Shown one piece after another: positions 22,584 to 35,619 of a stretch of 64,000 nt of DNA. A model generated the notes under the pieces. The model was given only the letters and a program-made list of their open reading frames with translations, did no database searches and was not told the DNA's origin. Position numbers and translations under genes: made by a program. Within the stretch, counting starts at the first letter, position 1; the number at the start of each line of letters is the position of its first letter. The stretch comes from Blattamonas nauphoetae. Lineage: Eukaryota; Preaxostyla; Oxymonadida. The stretch is from the NCBI GenBank assembly GCA_033064195.1, contig JARBJD010000136.1, positions 62,001 to 126,000 on the forward strand, in the 5' to 3' direction.

Positions 22584-24361
22584 TCAAGTTTTATCCGATG
22601 GGAGACTGGTGGATAGATGGTTCATCTCCTCAATCGGGAAATATTCCATCCCTCGACTCCCAATGGCATCCCTGATCTCCAGAAGTGGAACCACAAAAGA
22701 TGTTTGGCCTGGTGTATCGTTTGGAATGAAGGAAGAGGCAGGGAGGATAATCATCTCTCCACCAACATTCTGAACTGGGAAGATCGGGACAAAGTCGGGG
22801 TGATGGCAGAGTTTGACCAAACCCTCACAGATCGTCTTGACCACACCTTCCGCCTCTTCACGTTGATCAGCATCGTCTGAGCTCAGGAGTGGTCGGATCC
22901 ACGTTAAGTAGCTTGGAATGTGGGGGAGGAAAGCAGAATGAAAGGCATGTGGACCTAATGCCACGATTCCGATAACACAACCCAAATGGGAGGCCAACGA
23001 CCTGGTGGGGTCCATGACGCACGAGATGTATGTCATCACAAGACGAGACTGGAATGTTGGGAGTGTGGGGCTGAACTTTATGCAGATGGTCGAGAGGAGG
23101 ACAGCACTGACGCGGCGGAGATCGAGATGAGTGACGAAGGAGAGGGGGGAACGAGTGTTGGAGGTGTGTTGCTCGGATGACGGGTGCTGGGTCCCCTTTA
23201 CTCCACGTGGCTGATTTGTGATTGGTCGAGTGAACTCCTTCACTCCTGCTCCACCCGTGTTCTGACGATGTTCCGCTGTCCCAAGTTTGTTGCTAACGGT
23301 GCAGGTGAGGATTGGTGGAATTAGGACATGGCAATACGGGACGAGGTCAAGGTGTGGTGAATCAAACATGGAACTAACGAGTTTCATGAGAGAAAGAAGG
23401 ATTGGGATTGAGGTCATATGACGAACAGTCTCCTGTGCAATAAATTGTGCAAAGTATGGGACCAATCGCTGCAGTCCCAGGCTTGTCGAGACAGAGTGGA
23501 AAACAGCATCTGTTTCTTGTGAGAACGTCTCGAAGAGGGCTTTCCTATTCTCGCCCCCGACATTTGTTCTGGGCTTAAAAACTTCATCATTTGCTCGAAG
23601 AATGGTTTCTGCAACTTTGGAAAAGTATAGTTGAAGTTCTGTCGAGATATCATGCTTTACGGGAGGCTTGATTTCATAGATGCGTTCCTTTTCATTTTCA
23701 AGTTCTCCAGAAACTTGCAAATTGAAAATATCACTCTTGACGAGCCATCCTTCTTGAAGAGGATCACCGTTTCCTTCAGTCCCTGAAGGGTTTAGTAGCA
23801 GGTCCTCTTTCAGGTCTGGTGGGACTGGGTTCTGTGGAATTAGTGGTTGAACTCCATTTACAGAAAGCCAATGAGCTACAAATGCCGGGGGATATGGTTG
23901 GGGAGGGAGAGGTGCATCAATAATCTAGGAGAAAGAAGATAAAGTGGTCGGGTGTAAACTGTGTCAAGATCAATAATTTCTTCATTATCAATTGATGAAT
24001 CAGGAAGACCAATCACAGTTTTGAATTGAGGTGGATCACTGTGCTCGAATCCAAAGACCGGCTTCATATGAACGGATAAAGTGATGAAAGATGAATTTGG
24101 TCGTTCAGAAGAGAATGCAGAAGAAAGATGGAGATATACCTGTTGATTTCGTGCTAAGAGGGCAGCATTAATGTCTTCGGGGTGTAAGGTTGTCCGTTTT
24201 GATCTTCTCATGAAAATTGCCGCATCTTGAACAAGTGCTCTTAGATCCTGTTCTGCGAAGACAGCAAGAGAATTAGCGCCGTCAAGAGTGAGATTCACTT
24301 GGAGAGACTCGGCAACGATTTGTGTGGAATGGAAGAAGAGAGATTCGACTTTTTGTGTCAT
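22584..24361 (-). CDS. TAF6: TAF6, TFIID subunit (histone-fold plus HEAT domain)
   Basis: Exon 1 begins 'MTQKVESLFFHSTQIVAESL' and contains the TAF6 histone fold: 'LAVFAEQDLRALVQDAAIFM' and 'RRSKRTTLHPEDINAALLAR', matching the family's FM-x-HSKRxxLxxxDI motif. Short introns lead to 'PVFGFEHSDPPQFKTV' and 'IIDAPLPPQPYPPAF'. The large last exon holds the TAF6 HEAT domain: 'ELQLYFSKVAETIL', 'LGLQRLVPYFAQFIAQETVR', 'LLSLMKLVSSMFDSPHLDLV' and 'YCHVLIPPILTCTVSNKLG'. A ~40-residue Gly/Asn/Thr-rich loop is inserted before the second half of the HEAT domain. TAF6 pairs with TAF9 in TFIID and binds core promoters. It is divergent from eL39, with 167 bp between starts. Confidence 0.93.
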
Positions 24362-24528
24362 TCAAGGAAAGTTGTGGGTTCGATCATTTTTAAGAAAAGT
24401 GATGGTGGTGAAAATGAGTGTCAGAAGTTCGGAAACTGATATAATTTCATTATGTCAATCATAATCCCTGGAATTGTGACGATCGACTCCGAATTCTCTA
24501 TTCGCCCACACTTTGGAAAGTTCAGATC

Positions 24529-24836
24529 ATGGTTTGTTCTCATGTTAATCCAGACCTTCTTAACTTTTCATGACAAACTTTATTTCATAATACCCTCTGT
24601 TTCGTCTGGTTTATCTCTAGCCATCCCTCAAGACCCACTCAATCAAGATGAAAATGGCCAAACTGCGCCATCAGAACCGTCCTCTCCCTAACTGGTTCAG
24701 ACTGAAGAAGGACACCAAGATCCGGTATTTTCCTCTCTTTCGTGACAATGTTCAACTTTTGTTTGTTTTCACATATTATTCCTGCAGCTACAACGCGAAA
24801 CGCCACCACTGGAGAAGAACCAAGCTCAACTTGTAA
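24529..24836 (+). CDS. RPL39: Ribosomal protein eL39 (RPL39)
   Basis: Three exons (24529..24531, 24621..24724, 24788..24836) encode exactly 51 residues, the universal eL39 length. The first exon is only the ATG. An 89-nt intron then leads to '[20 protein letters not shown]' and '[15 protein letters not shown]', and a 63-nt intron to '[15 protein letters not shown]'. These match the eL39 pattern QNRPIPxWxRxxTxxxIxYNxKRRHWRRTKLxL. eL39 lines the 60S peptide exit tunnel. The gene is easy to miss because no exon is long. The exact family length supports both introns. Confidence 0.95.
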
Positions 24837-25237
24837 TCGAGCTTATTCTTTTCACTTCGCCCCAAATCTGAACACGATGGCATATTTTTCTCCCTTGATG
24901 CTCCTCAAATTCTTGATTTGTCTCGAGTTCATCCCTCAAATCCGTCGAACACTTTTCTCCTCTCAAACAAGCCCCGAAAGTGCTTGCTTGAAAGAACAAG
25001 TATTTGGACATCCATCTCTGATCTTCTCTTGTGTTCGTTGTCGGAACATACTTGTGTTCTGATAAACCAGGTCTGATCTCCAAAGAGCGCGTCTCTTCAA
25101 ATCTTTCGGTGAAATGAAATAAACAATGTGTGAAGAAAGAGAAATGGATGCTATAGTTGGGACAATACATGGCGGAAAGATAGATATCGTTCACACCGAA
25201 GTATGGAACCAAAAATGCAAAAGGAATGTAAAAAATG
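24837..25237. other. Intergenic region between convergent eL39 and Dicer genes
   Basis: 401 bp hold a minus-strand frame of ~128 codons and a shorter plus-strand frame from about 24879. Neither resembles a protein I recognise and they overlap each other. Most likely this is 3' flanking DNA of both genes. A small unrecognised gene cannot be excluded. Confidence 0.4.
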
Positions 25238-28200
25238 TCAATTAAGAGAATCCGACGACTCCGAATCGAGTTGAATGTTCATGGTGAGGCCGGTATCAGC
25301 GCTGGCCGTCACAGAGGTGAAGCATTCTCCCATCATTTCTTCCAGATCATCGACAGTGATCTCGACATTGACAAATCTCTTCTCTGTTGGTTCTTCCTCT
25401 TCTTCATCTTCAGAATTGTCTTCGGATGTCTTCTCTCCGGACTTGTCATCGAGGTTAACATCGCGGGTGGCGGCATGTCCAACTAATCCTTTCTTCTTTT
25501 TTTGTTCTCCCATTTTTTCAGAGAATTGAAGAGTTTGGACGCTTCTATCCACAGTTGCGTTCTCCATTCCTTCGCCAAGGATCACAGTCCCTTCTCCCGC
25601 GTCGAGAATTGCATTGCGAAGTGAGGTGGGGAGGCTTCTGCCGATGGGGGAGTCTTGGAAGAAGGCAATGAGAGATCGTCTGACGGCCACTCGCTCGGCC
25701 TGGTATTGGTTGATCCCCTTCGAACAGACCCGAACAACGACCTTCCTTTCTTTGCGGCGAGGATTGGAGGCGCCTTCGTCATCGCTGTCGTATTCGTACT
25801 CGTCTTCTCCAAGCTCGTCACTGTGCGGACGATTGAAGAGCATGCCGAGGGTTGATTTGAGTTCCATGTCTTTTCGCTTGAGACGGCCTGGGATTCGCTT
25901 CACTTTATTTGCACTTTTCATGTCGGCTTCGTCTGATGGAAGGAGGATTTTGATCACACAGAACGTGTCTGACGTAAATCCAGCGGTATAGCTCGAAAGC
26001 TCCTCAGAGTACCGCATCTCGAAGTCCTTCTGAGCAGCCTTTTCTTTCTGCTGAAGCATTTTCAGCACCTCGCGGGAGCTGTCTGCTTGAGTGGCGTTGA
26101 CATGGTGCGAGAAGAGATCAGCAACCGAAACAGGCTCACGGAGAGAGAGATGAGGTGGGACAAAATTGTCGGTTGATGTTTCCAAAATATCTGTTTCTTG
26201 TCGAATCTTTTCAATCATTCGTCGGAGCCTTTGTTCGGCATCAATTTTGTCTCTTTCAAGTTTGAGTTCGTAGTCTGTTTTGCGATGTTTTTGGGCATCA
26301 TTCTGGCTGACGATGGGGCAGATTGTCCGAATGTGGAGAGAATATTGAGGGATCAGTTTGTACAGGTAATGGGCGGGATGGATGAATGGAACAAGAACAG
26401 GTTTTCCGAGAGTGTTGAAGATCGGAACGAGGTATGGAGTGACGAGTGCGTTCTTGGCCTTTTCAAGACCAGTGGTGAGTATTGTTGTCATGTCTTTGAT
26501 TGCGAACATCGGAGTACTGCCGCCAGGGTTGGCTGGTTGGATTTGGTTGTAAGCTGAGACAGCGGCATCGATGAAGACAGCCCCGAGAGTCGACTCAAAA
26601 ACATCAGAAACGGCTTTGTTGAAGTGGAGATCAAGAATGCTGAGGTTGAACTTGCCATTCATCGGATCCAACAATTTCGCCATCCGGTTGCGAGTTTCCC
26701 GCTGAGGCCCATCAATAATTGATTGAACGGTTTGAACAGAAAAGAAACGGCGGAGATTCTCCTCATAGTTCCTGTTATCGTTGAGAATGACTTCAGATTG
26801 ATGAATGATGTTTCTGTTCAGATGCATTACTGTTGAAACAACAGCAAGAATCGAGTTGCTGACCAAGGCGTGTTTCATGACTGTCATCAACGCGGGTGAT
26901 GCGTGCTGATATCGCCTGTAAATCATGTCCACAGTGAGGACTGCCAAAACAGTGTCTCCGATGTATTCGAGCCGTTCGTATGATTGAGGTCGGGCGATCC
27001 TGGATGTTGCCATTGCCGATTGGTGGGTGAGGGCTTCTGTGAGGAGATGTTTGTGGTTGGGGTGGAATTGATAATCAAGCATGTATTTCTCAATGGCAAT
27101 GTTTGGCGGCTTTGAGGGTTTGGAGAGACTGCGAGAGAGGTTTGAGAGAGAATCAGACAATTCCTGCGGGGTAGTCACTTTGAGGAAATGGAGCCATGCG
27201 TCGTACACGAGCGGGTAGTCGCCAAGGACATAGCAAGCTCCCAAAAGAGCTTCAACGGAATCTGCGATCTTCTTGGTCGACATCGCGTACGGCGGGGAAT
27301 GAGGAGCATCTGGTGACGATCCTTTCGCAGGAATAAATAAACTGTACTGTCCACTGAATGGTTTGTGATCGTGAGATTCATACAGTTTGTGTTCACGGAA
27401 AGTGTTGTCCCAGTCATTCATGGCCTCTTCTTTCCTTGGATCCCACAAGATCTTCGTACGTGGGAGAAGAGGTGGCCCCCAATTCAGGCTTCCGTTGCGC
27501 GTTGTGATCAGGAATGATGGAAAATATCCGCGGGGTTTGGTGTCCATTGCTTGGTTGAACAAGAAGAAGTTGCTGACCATCTTATCTTTGAGAGACGACA
27601 ACTCACCTTCTTTCTTGTTCAGATGCTTTCCAAAGAGGTACATGTTGGTGATGAGGAGGAGGACGGAGTCGCCAAGAAATTCCAAACGTTCGAGGTCGAG
27701 GAACTCTCCTGTTCCATGCATCGTGAGAGATTCGAGAAGGACGTCCCTCTTCTTCATTGAGTCTAAAATGGATGAGTGGTCCTGTGTCGAGTTCGTAAAC
27801 ACAAATGGATGCGTCCCATCACCAGAAGAAGATGAAGTGGAGGAAGTCGTTGACTTTTGACTGAGAAGATTGTGTGGGGGTGGGGGTGGGAGTGAGTTGA
27901 AGTGAGTGAGTCTGTTTGGTTCCTCGTCGAGGTCAAGGTCAATGGGTTGATTGTGGGAGGCTCCGAGTTGAGGTGTGGTGAGATCCACAGTCTGAGGGCT
28001 GTGACCTTCTGAAGACTGCTGCAGCGTTTCGGTTGTGGTTGGCGGTTTTTGGGTTATCCCTGTGAAGAATGAGACAAAAGCATCCAAAACGCATAGCCTT
28101 TCAACTTGGTAACAGAAGCGGCGCAAGACACGACGAAAGGAGAAAACAGACAATGCAAATACAGTTTCGCAGAGTTCTGGAACGTAGATTGGATTGTCAC

Positions 28201-31200
28201 GTTGGCTGAACGGAGGAGGGTTTGAGAAAATGTCGATGTCACCTGCATTGATGGGCGAACTTCCGTCTTCGAGGGAGTGGAGTTTCTTGACTTGAGCTTC
28301 TCGAAGTTTCTTGAGTTTTTCTTGCTGCTTCAATTTAGCAGCCTTTGTTTTGGCCTTTTTCGGCTTTTGTTTGACTGAAACTGTAGTCACACGCGGAGGA
28401 TGTGGCCCATGGTAGAGCATTGATGCAAAAAAGGCGCTTGTCATGTTGACCATCTCGGTTTCAACAAGATGCTGGTTCATGTCGGTGATTTCGACTCCAT
28501 ACGTCTGCCTGAAATAATCGGCAAATGTTTTGGCTTTGGTCTGGTCTGGGAATGGGGATGCCGGAGTCAGGTCAAGACGATGCTTGACTACTCGTTGAAG
28601 TCGATCTGAATCTGATTGTTGGAGAAACCTGGCGAAATTGACAGCGGCTGACGATGTTTCAACATTTTCTAATAACTCCATTGCAAGATCCTGTTGTTTC
28701 TGATACTTCGTGCGATACTTTGGGATGATGATGGAGTTGATTGGGGGAATGGTGAATGAAAGTTGATCTCGTATGAAGAATGGGCTGGACATCTGAGAAT
28801 GGATTCGGTGAAATGGTCGATAGCGTTGTTGGGTGTAACAGGACGGAGGGAAGAAGTGGGGGGCTGTGAGAGAATCGAGATAGTCCCAATCAATCGAGAA
28901 CGAATGTGGGGTCATGAATGGGGGCTCCATGATGTAAGGAGTATTCTCTGAGTTGACGGCTGTTAGAGTGGTTGTCGATTTAAGTGGAGCGATCAGATAA
29001 CACAGAGCATCTGGAATTTGGGCTGAGAGGGAAAACTCCGAATCCCGCCCAAAAACATTCCAGTTCAGTTGTGCGGTTTCTTTCATCTTGTCAAGAGTAG
29101 TGGCTTCGATCTGTCCTTCCACACTGGTGTCGAAGGTGTGCAGAAAGCTGGAGTAGACCCGCCTCACAAATGCCTCGCCAAGGCATTGTTCAGGGCATTG
29201 GGCAACAGTGTGAAGTGGAACCGATTGATAGCGAGCAACGGAGCGTCTCTCGAAAAGCATTGCATGATAGAGGAGCAGACGAGAGAGCTCAGTCCGAGGG
29301 ATTGTGAGAGGAGACGACCTTTGTGGGACGTTCGCAAGAGGAAAGAGTGTGTCGCCAGTGAGGAGTTTCTGACTAAGGGCATTTTGAGTGGAGTCGAAAT
29401 GTTGGTCGTATTTGGCTGGATTGACAGGTGCGACAGATTTCAGGTACACATGACAATGAAGCAAGACATCAGCATCGGCACCAGTGGAGAGCTGAGCAGC
29501 TGTACGCCGTTTTGTCAATTCAGCAATACCACTTTCGATTTCTTCGGCGTGCCAATTGAGTGATTGAACAAGTTGGAAAGGAAGGTCAAGTTCGAAGGGA
29601 ACAGCCTCCAGAGAAGCGGGCATGATTGAATGGGAAAGGAATCCAAAAGGGAAAGTAAATGGGAGTGGATGCAATGGTTCAGGATCGAAGGGTTGGAGAC
29701 TGTCAAAGAGAGGGACGGAATGTTGGTTGGGGCGTGTGTTTACAGAGCGACGAAGCTGTTGCGATTGATTGACGTCAACCAACAATTTCTCGTCTTCGTT
29801 CACATCAAAGAGCTCTTTGAGGCGATCAGCTGTGTCTGTGCTCTTCATTCCTTCGTCTTCATCCTCACTCTGATCGTTTTCCTTCTCTTGATCAAATCTG
29901 TCGGCAGCCTCACCATCGTCTTGGCCATACAACTTCCGTCCTCCTCGTGAACGCGAAACAGATGCATCCTTCATGATGACGTGAGTCGGAATAACAACGA
30001 AGACAGACAAAAACAGAGAGATTTCGTTTGCGAACAGAGGAGAGTTGCTCACAGATGGAACATTTTCAGGACGATAGATAAGTGTCTCACCTTGTTTCGG
30101 GGGTTGTGGCGGCATTCTGAAGAAGATGGTTGATGGAAACCAAGACGAACGAATAGCACGGAGTGAGAGGCAATGTGGGACGAAGGGAACAACAGAATGG
30201 GATTCAGATTGATTGTGGGAGAAGAGGGATGAAGAAGCTGATGATGACAAGGCTTCACGAGCATTCGGATTGAAGAGAATCTGCATCTGCTTTGTGTATG
30301 AATCATTCTCACTGAACAAAAACGAAGAACGGGTGACTTTGGAGAGGAGTTGGGCAGGCGATAGATCCTCTGTTATCGTAGTTTCCTTCCTTTCCTCAGG
30401 GAGTGCTTCCTGTTCAGCTTCGTGGCGAAAGCTTGGGATGAACGAGTGATCAAGGAATCCACGACTGTACAACTCCATCAAAGCCTTCATACAAGCAATC
30501 CTGCGTGAAGATTTCTTCGCTTTGACATCAGTGACTTTGAACCTGAACTGTTCTGGTCTGGTGTCTTCTTCTTCGACAATCTGTCCGTCTTTTTCGACAC
30601 GAAGAGGTCTCCTCTTCGTCAGGCCATCTCCGAATCCGGTGAAGGTGTCCGGAAGAGTGACGACGGTTATGGTTTGTTCATCGTCGATGGTCTGCTTGAT
30701 GAGCTCGTCCGAATTGGAGGAGACGTGGTTCAGATGGGCCCAGATGGTGCACAAGTTCACGAGAAGTGACACAGCAGCCGAAGGAACAAGATACGCACCA
30801 GTCGGTGACTCCATATTCCACTTGTTCTCTTCAATTCGATTCACATCATCGATCTGAACATCTGTTGAATACTCTGCCTTCTCCAGATTCTCTCCTCTGA
30901 TATGCTTTTTCGCTGTCGTGCCCTGTGAAAGTTCGGCGTCATGGTATTCTTGGAGCTTTTCTTGGAATTGTTGTTTTCCGTCTTCGGCGACGATGTGAAC
31001 ATAGTATCCATTTCGGCTTCGAGCTCGTCCACGCGACTGGAGATATTGGGGAAGGGTCACAAAGCTGTCGAAACGAACGACAATGTTGCAGGCCTGGATG
31101 TCCAGTCCTTCTTCACCCACACTCGTGGCGAAGAGGAGGTTGCAGAATTTGGAGTGGAAGAATTTGACAATTTGCTTTTGGTCGGAGATCTTCATCCCGG

Positions 31201-32938
31201 GGGAGATGGCCGAGAGCTTGCTGGATGGATTGAGTGATGCTGGAATCCCGGGAAGGGCATCGATGTCGGACATGGATTGATCTTGATTCAGAGTCATGTG
31301 TGTGGCCTGTCCAATCAGAGTTCTGAGTCGTATAAAGGGAGATGAAAACAAACCTTGGATGAAAGATGAATCGAAGGGCTTGAGACTGTTTGAACAAACG
31401 ACAGAGGAGAGTTGCTGTGTCCCGTTGTTGGCAAAGAACCAGGGCCTTGAAAGCTTGGCCCATTTCGGCTCGTTTCTCAACAAGGAGAGCGATGAAAGCA
31501 CGGAGTTTGGGAGGGAGATGGCCAGCAGAGATGCGGAGCCTGGTGATCTGTTCCGGATCGTCAGGCAGACCCATCAGACGCACAAGAATCTTGAAGCGCA
31601 TGATTGAGCCTTGTTCGCTGATTGTTCGCTTCTGCTTGGCTTGTTCTGAGAAGATGCGATCGGCGTCAATGTCCATTGCGAAGAGTGGGCTGTTGTTGAA
31701 GTGTTCGGAGGGGTATTTTTCGGTCATGGGGCGGATGAGCTTGAGCATCGACGGGTCGATGTTGGGGATGGGCTTATCAGGATGGAGTTGGGTGTGGACG
31801 TAGTTGATGCATTCTTGGACACTTGGGCCATATCGCAACAGGTCACGGACGACTGTCAGGATTCCCCAACTTCCAAATGTTTCTGAATGTGGTAAAGAGA
31901 TGAAGTGAACACACCATAGAAATCACTAAAGTGGAGAATTGACCGGCGAATACGATCGTTCTTATCTTTTGAGTCAAACTCTTCTTCGAGACGGAGATAC
32001 ACAGTTTTCAAGAAAAGGAACCTCACTGCAATGTCGTCGGGGTTGTTTTCTACGGACAATCGAATTACCCCATCGGGACTGGGAGTTAGAGCTGATTCAT
32101 GAAGAATTGTTGCTTTCTGATGGAAGCCTGTCCAGAGATGAGAATATTTCTCTTCTGAAAGAAATAAATGTAGAAATAAACGCATACTCACTGAATTTCG
32201 GAAAATTAAGACAATCTCTTCTGGTTTTGGAGCATAGAGACGAAGGAGTCTCGAGTATTTCGATGGAGTGACCAATTTGGCATTAAAAATTGTTTCAAGT
32301 ACCTGAAGCTGGTCTTCGAGCCCCTTAACACGAATACAAGGGGATGCTGTTAGTCCAAGAATTCTGGGCAGTGCGTCTTTGTTGGGGAATCGATGATAGA
32401 AATTATTCATTATTTTTGAGTACTAAAGACAATAGAGAGAATTAAAGCTACAAACAACATCATCTCGTTGAGTGTGATGGCATTCATCGAAAATAATTAG
32501 GAGAACTTCGTTCAGACTGATGTAGGCATGTTGAAGAATATCATGGAAGATTTGGCCTGTAAAAATCATCAAATCATGGTCACGTATTTCTGCTTGCCAT
32601 TGTTTTCGATCCCAAAGAGAGCCGGTTCGATCACCATGGTAGAGACCACAACGATAATTGAGATTTGAGCAGGCGATAGAAAAGTGTTGCTCTGCGATGA
32701 GAACCATTGGAGCTAGGAAGACTGCGACTTTATGTTGGTGAGAGTTTGACATTGCATGCTGATCGAGTAGCTGTTTAATCAATTGAATCGCGATCATAGT
32801 TTTTCCAGAACCGGTGTCAAGAAAGCAGATAGCATTTTGTTTGAGAGCAAATGAAAGGACTTCAATTTGATAATCTCGGAGCTGGATCTTATACATATCG
32901 GATTGCTCCTCATTGAGAGTCGTAAGATCCCTATTCAT
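25238..32938 (-). CDS. DCR: Dicer, full-length helicase-PAZ-RNase III enzyme
   Basis: Four exons with introns of about 39, 32 and 31 nt, all in the 5' fifth; roughly 2,530 residues. Exon 1 has 'FLDTGSGKTMIAI' (Walker A) and 'IIFDECHHTQRDD'. Next come 'ILGLTASPCIRVKGLEDQL' and helicase motifs V-VI 'TSVGEEGLDI' and 'QYLQSRGRARSRNG'. The dimerisation fold is 'TGAYLVPSAAVSLLVNLC'. A PAZ-type region has 'FADYFRQTYGVEITDMNQHL' and 'IYVPELCE'. RNase IIIa has 'ERLEFLGDS' with 'ADSVEALLGACY'; RNase IIIb has 'ERLEYIGDT' with 'SDVFESTLGAVF', so both metal sites look intact. The tail may be a diverged dsRBD. Dicer cuts long dsRNA or hairpins into small RNAs. Acidic and Gln-rich linkers lengthen it beyond animal Dicer. 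Confidence 0.93.
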
Positions 32939-33100
32939 GGGGCATATGAATCGATCAGGTCACAATCAATTTAGTTATCAATTATGATGGAACAGATGCT
33001 ACGTTTGAATATGATGGTCAAGTCATAACAAACAAACAGCACACTTAAAATGGATAAAACAACATATGAGCTTGATTGGAGCCCATATTGACTCGGATTG

Positions 33101-35593
33101 TCAATCAGTAAAATACGTGAGTAACATTTCAGCCAATCCCTGTCCTGAGTGGATTTCATCGCGATTTTCAGATTTTTCCACATTAGTGATGTAAAGGATG
33201 ATGGCTTTGTAAAGATCTCCCACGGTCATCGAGCTGCAGGCATCTTCTTCAGACTGCGGGGGATGAGTGTGAATTTCAAAGTCTTGGACCAGCTGAGGGT
33301 TGCTCGTGCAAATGCTCACCTTTGACTGAGGAGTAGTGCCACAGGGTGAGGATGTCAGGCATTCCGCAAGTGCGATGGCAGTGCGAATCTCTTCCATCAT
33401 CTCCATCCCACACCACTGCATCGTTTGAATGCCCACCTCACTGGCAGCGAGCCATTGAAGGAGGAACTTGAGGATCGGGTCTCCATTGAATGCTCCACAT
33501 CCCCAATGGCCGGTGCATAGCCAAGAATCTCCACGAGTGCGGGACGGTTGCGTTGGAACAAATGAAAACCCGACAAATGCCTTGTTCATTTCGCGGAGGA
33601 TCGAACGCTGACTCCACTGGCTTTTGGTTGGGTCCCTCGATCGGTGCTTGGAAAAATGGAGTGCGTCAATCACAACTGTCCGGGATTTGATTTCTGCAGT
33701 TTGGTCCCTGCATGGCATAACAAAAGAGATGAGGAAGAAAGGAGAAGCAGACTCGGTGTACGGTCCGGCAAAGGCGAAGGTGCCTGAATATCCAGTGTAC
33801 TTGCAGAACCGCTCAGGGCCGACAATGAGAGCAGCTTCATTTGAGTCAAGTTCTTCCAGGAAGAGCATTGCTGTGAGATACTCTGGTGCGAGAGTGAAGA
33901 GGATTTCCTCTTGAACACAACCCTGAGAGGAGAAGAGGGAATGACACAACGAGAAGAGGCAACACACGTGAGTGAGCACACCACCTCCGAGGACCTTGTT
34001 GGCAAAATCCACCTTGTAGCAAGAGGGAGGACTGCAGAGATCAAGAAAAAGGTAGCAGACGTGTCTTCGATCTTTCCGTCCAAGTCGACGACCAGTCGGC
34101 AGAGTTCTTTCATCGAAGACGACCACCTTGGCTGAGTGGACAGTGAGCGGCGATGTATTTCCATGCTAGACGGAAGAAGAGAGAGGAGAGCGTCTTTGGC
34201 AGTGCTTGGTGATGCTTGAAGCTTGTTTTGGTAGATCGTATGAAGTCGATTGAAAAAATGGAAAAAGCAGGTTAATTTGTTGGCTGGGACCGGATGCATT
34301 CGACTCACAACATGGAATGCAGGTGAATCAAGACGCTGTGATTCATCGAAACTGTCCGGCTGAAGCTGAGTCTCGGTGAATTCTTCGTTCTCTGCTTGGA
34401 ACAGAGCTTCTTGCCTGGCCAACTCCTCCAGCGAATCATCGAACTCTTCCTCCGAATTGTCGTCATCATCATGATCGATTAAAGTGGTTGGGCGGACAGA
34501 AGTAGTCGGTGGTTTGAGGGATGTTGTGTGTTGGTAGACGGGTGGTGAGAGAGGAGATGTTGGTGTCGCTGGCTCGATGATCGAATGAGAGCGAACGGAA
34601 GTGCGAGATCTTTCCAGAGTGGGTGTCAGAATGTGTTGGAAAGTTGTGAGGGGCATTCGAAGAAATAGTCTTCGAGTTGTGGCGAATTCGATTTCGCTGC
34701 GATTTGTGAAGAAACCGAAGAAAAGGTTAGAGAGGAGAGGAGGACAGAGAGAACGAGGGAAAACGAGGGAGGACGTAGAGTAGCAGGGGGCCATCCGAGT
34801 GTCTGGTGGGTCTTTGCTGTGCTTGAGAAGGAGGGGGAGTCGGGTGTAATGGAGTGTGGTGGTGTTTGTGTTCGATGCTATTGTTGGGAGAGTCTCTTTT
34901 GGGGGATTTCTGAGGATAAATGATTGAGGAAAATACTCTATAAGACTCTCGGACATCACAAATGGGAGCGATGCAGCACATTCTGTCATAAATGGTATGA
35001 GTACATTGCGAACTGCGTTGGATTCTGCATCAGAACAAAAGCCAGAGAGATATGCTTCTAACCCGTCAATATGGCTGGATATATCATCAGAAAGAGACTG
35101 AGGGAGAACAAATTGATTCGTTGATGGATCTCGTTGAGAGTGTTGAAAGGTCCGTTTGAGGCTTTTGGGGTGATAAGCAAAATGGAAGAGGAGCTGGAAA
35201 AAGTGCGTATACTGGAAATAATACATTAATAATTCCAAGTGAAAGAGGCTTGGTTGTTAGGAGTTGCCAAATTAGTGACCAATTATCGTTATCGAGTCGA
35301 GATCGAGATGAATCGCAGGGAAGGTTGAGGAAGACTAGTGATGATGGGAAATGAGATTCACTTTCAGGTTTTGGATAGATTTGTTGAGTTTGAACTGGAA
35401 ATTGCGATTGTTGGTTGCTTGAATAACTTGACGACAGTTGGTGTTGTTGTGTTGGGTTTGACGACCGTGGAGTCGTGTTCCGACTTTGGGCGGGTTTAAA
35501 ATAATCTTGTATTGTTCTTTGAGTCATATTTATGTTAACCCCTTGTGATAGATTGGTAAGGTCGTTTGATAAGTTGGTTTCAATTGGAACCAT
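33101..35593 (-). CDS. PARG: Poly(ADP-ribose) glycohydrolase with N-terminal PIP box
   Basis: The first ATG is at 35593. Within ~25 residues lies 'TQRTIQDYFKPAQ', a PCNA-interacting (PIP) motif, then a Ser/Gln-rich disordered stretch. A 31-nt intron joins 'LGIIN' to 'LLFHFAYHPKSLKR'. After acidic linkers, a 29-nt intron creates 'DLDGKIEDT' followed by 'YKVDFANKVLGGGVLTH', and another intron gives 'GCVQEEILF'. Spliced, this is the PARG signature GGG-x7-QEE, including the catalytic Glu pair. 'ERFCKYTGYSGTFAFAGPY' and 'TGHWGCGAFNGDPILKFLLQ' complete the macrodomain. PARG removes poly(ADP-ribose) after DNA damage; the PIP box would bring it to replication sites. Its start is 26 bp from that of the divergent UPF0652 gene. 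Confidence 0.92.
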
Positions 35594-35619
35594 AACAAAT
35601 TTTCCTTCCACACAATTTT
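35594..35619. promoter_or_regulatory. 26-bp divergent spacer between PARG and UPF0652 gene
   Basis: Start codons on opposite strands are only 26 bp apart, the same distance as in the BTB-SPRY/SPRY pair at 8.3 kb. The sequence is AT-rich. Shared promoter elements must overlap it or the coding exons. Confidence 0.4.

Noticed and set aside
32160-32230. An extra intron in Dicer starting GTGAGTATG
   Set aside because: Removing the 37 nt shifts the frame into an early stop, while reading through keeps the Dicer frame open.
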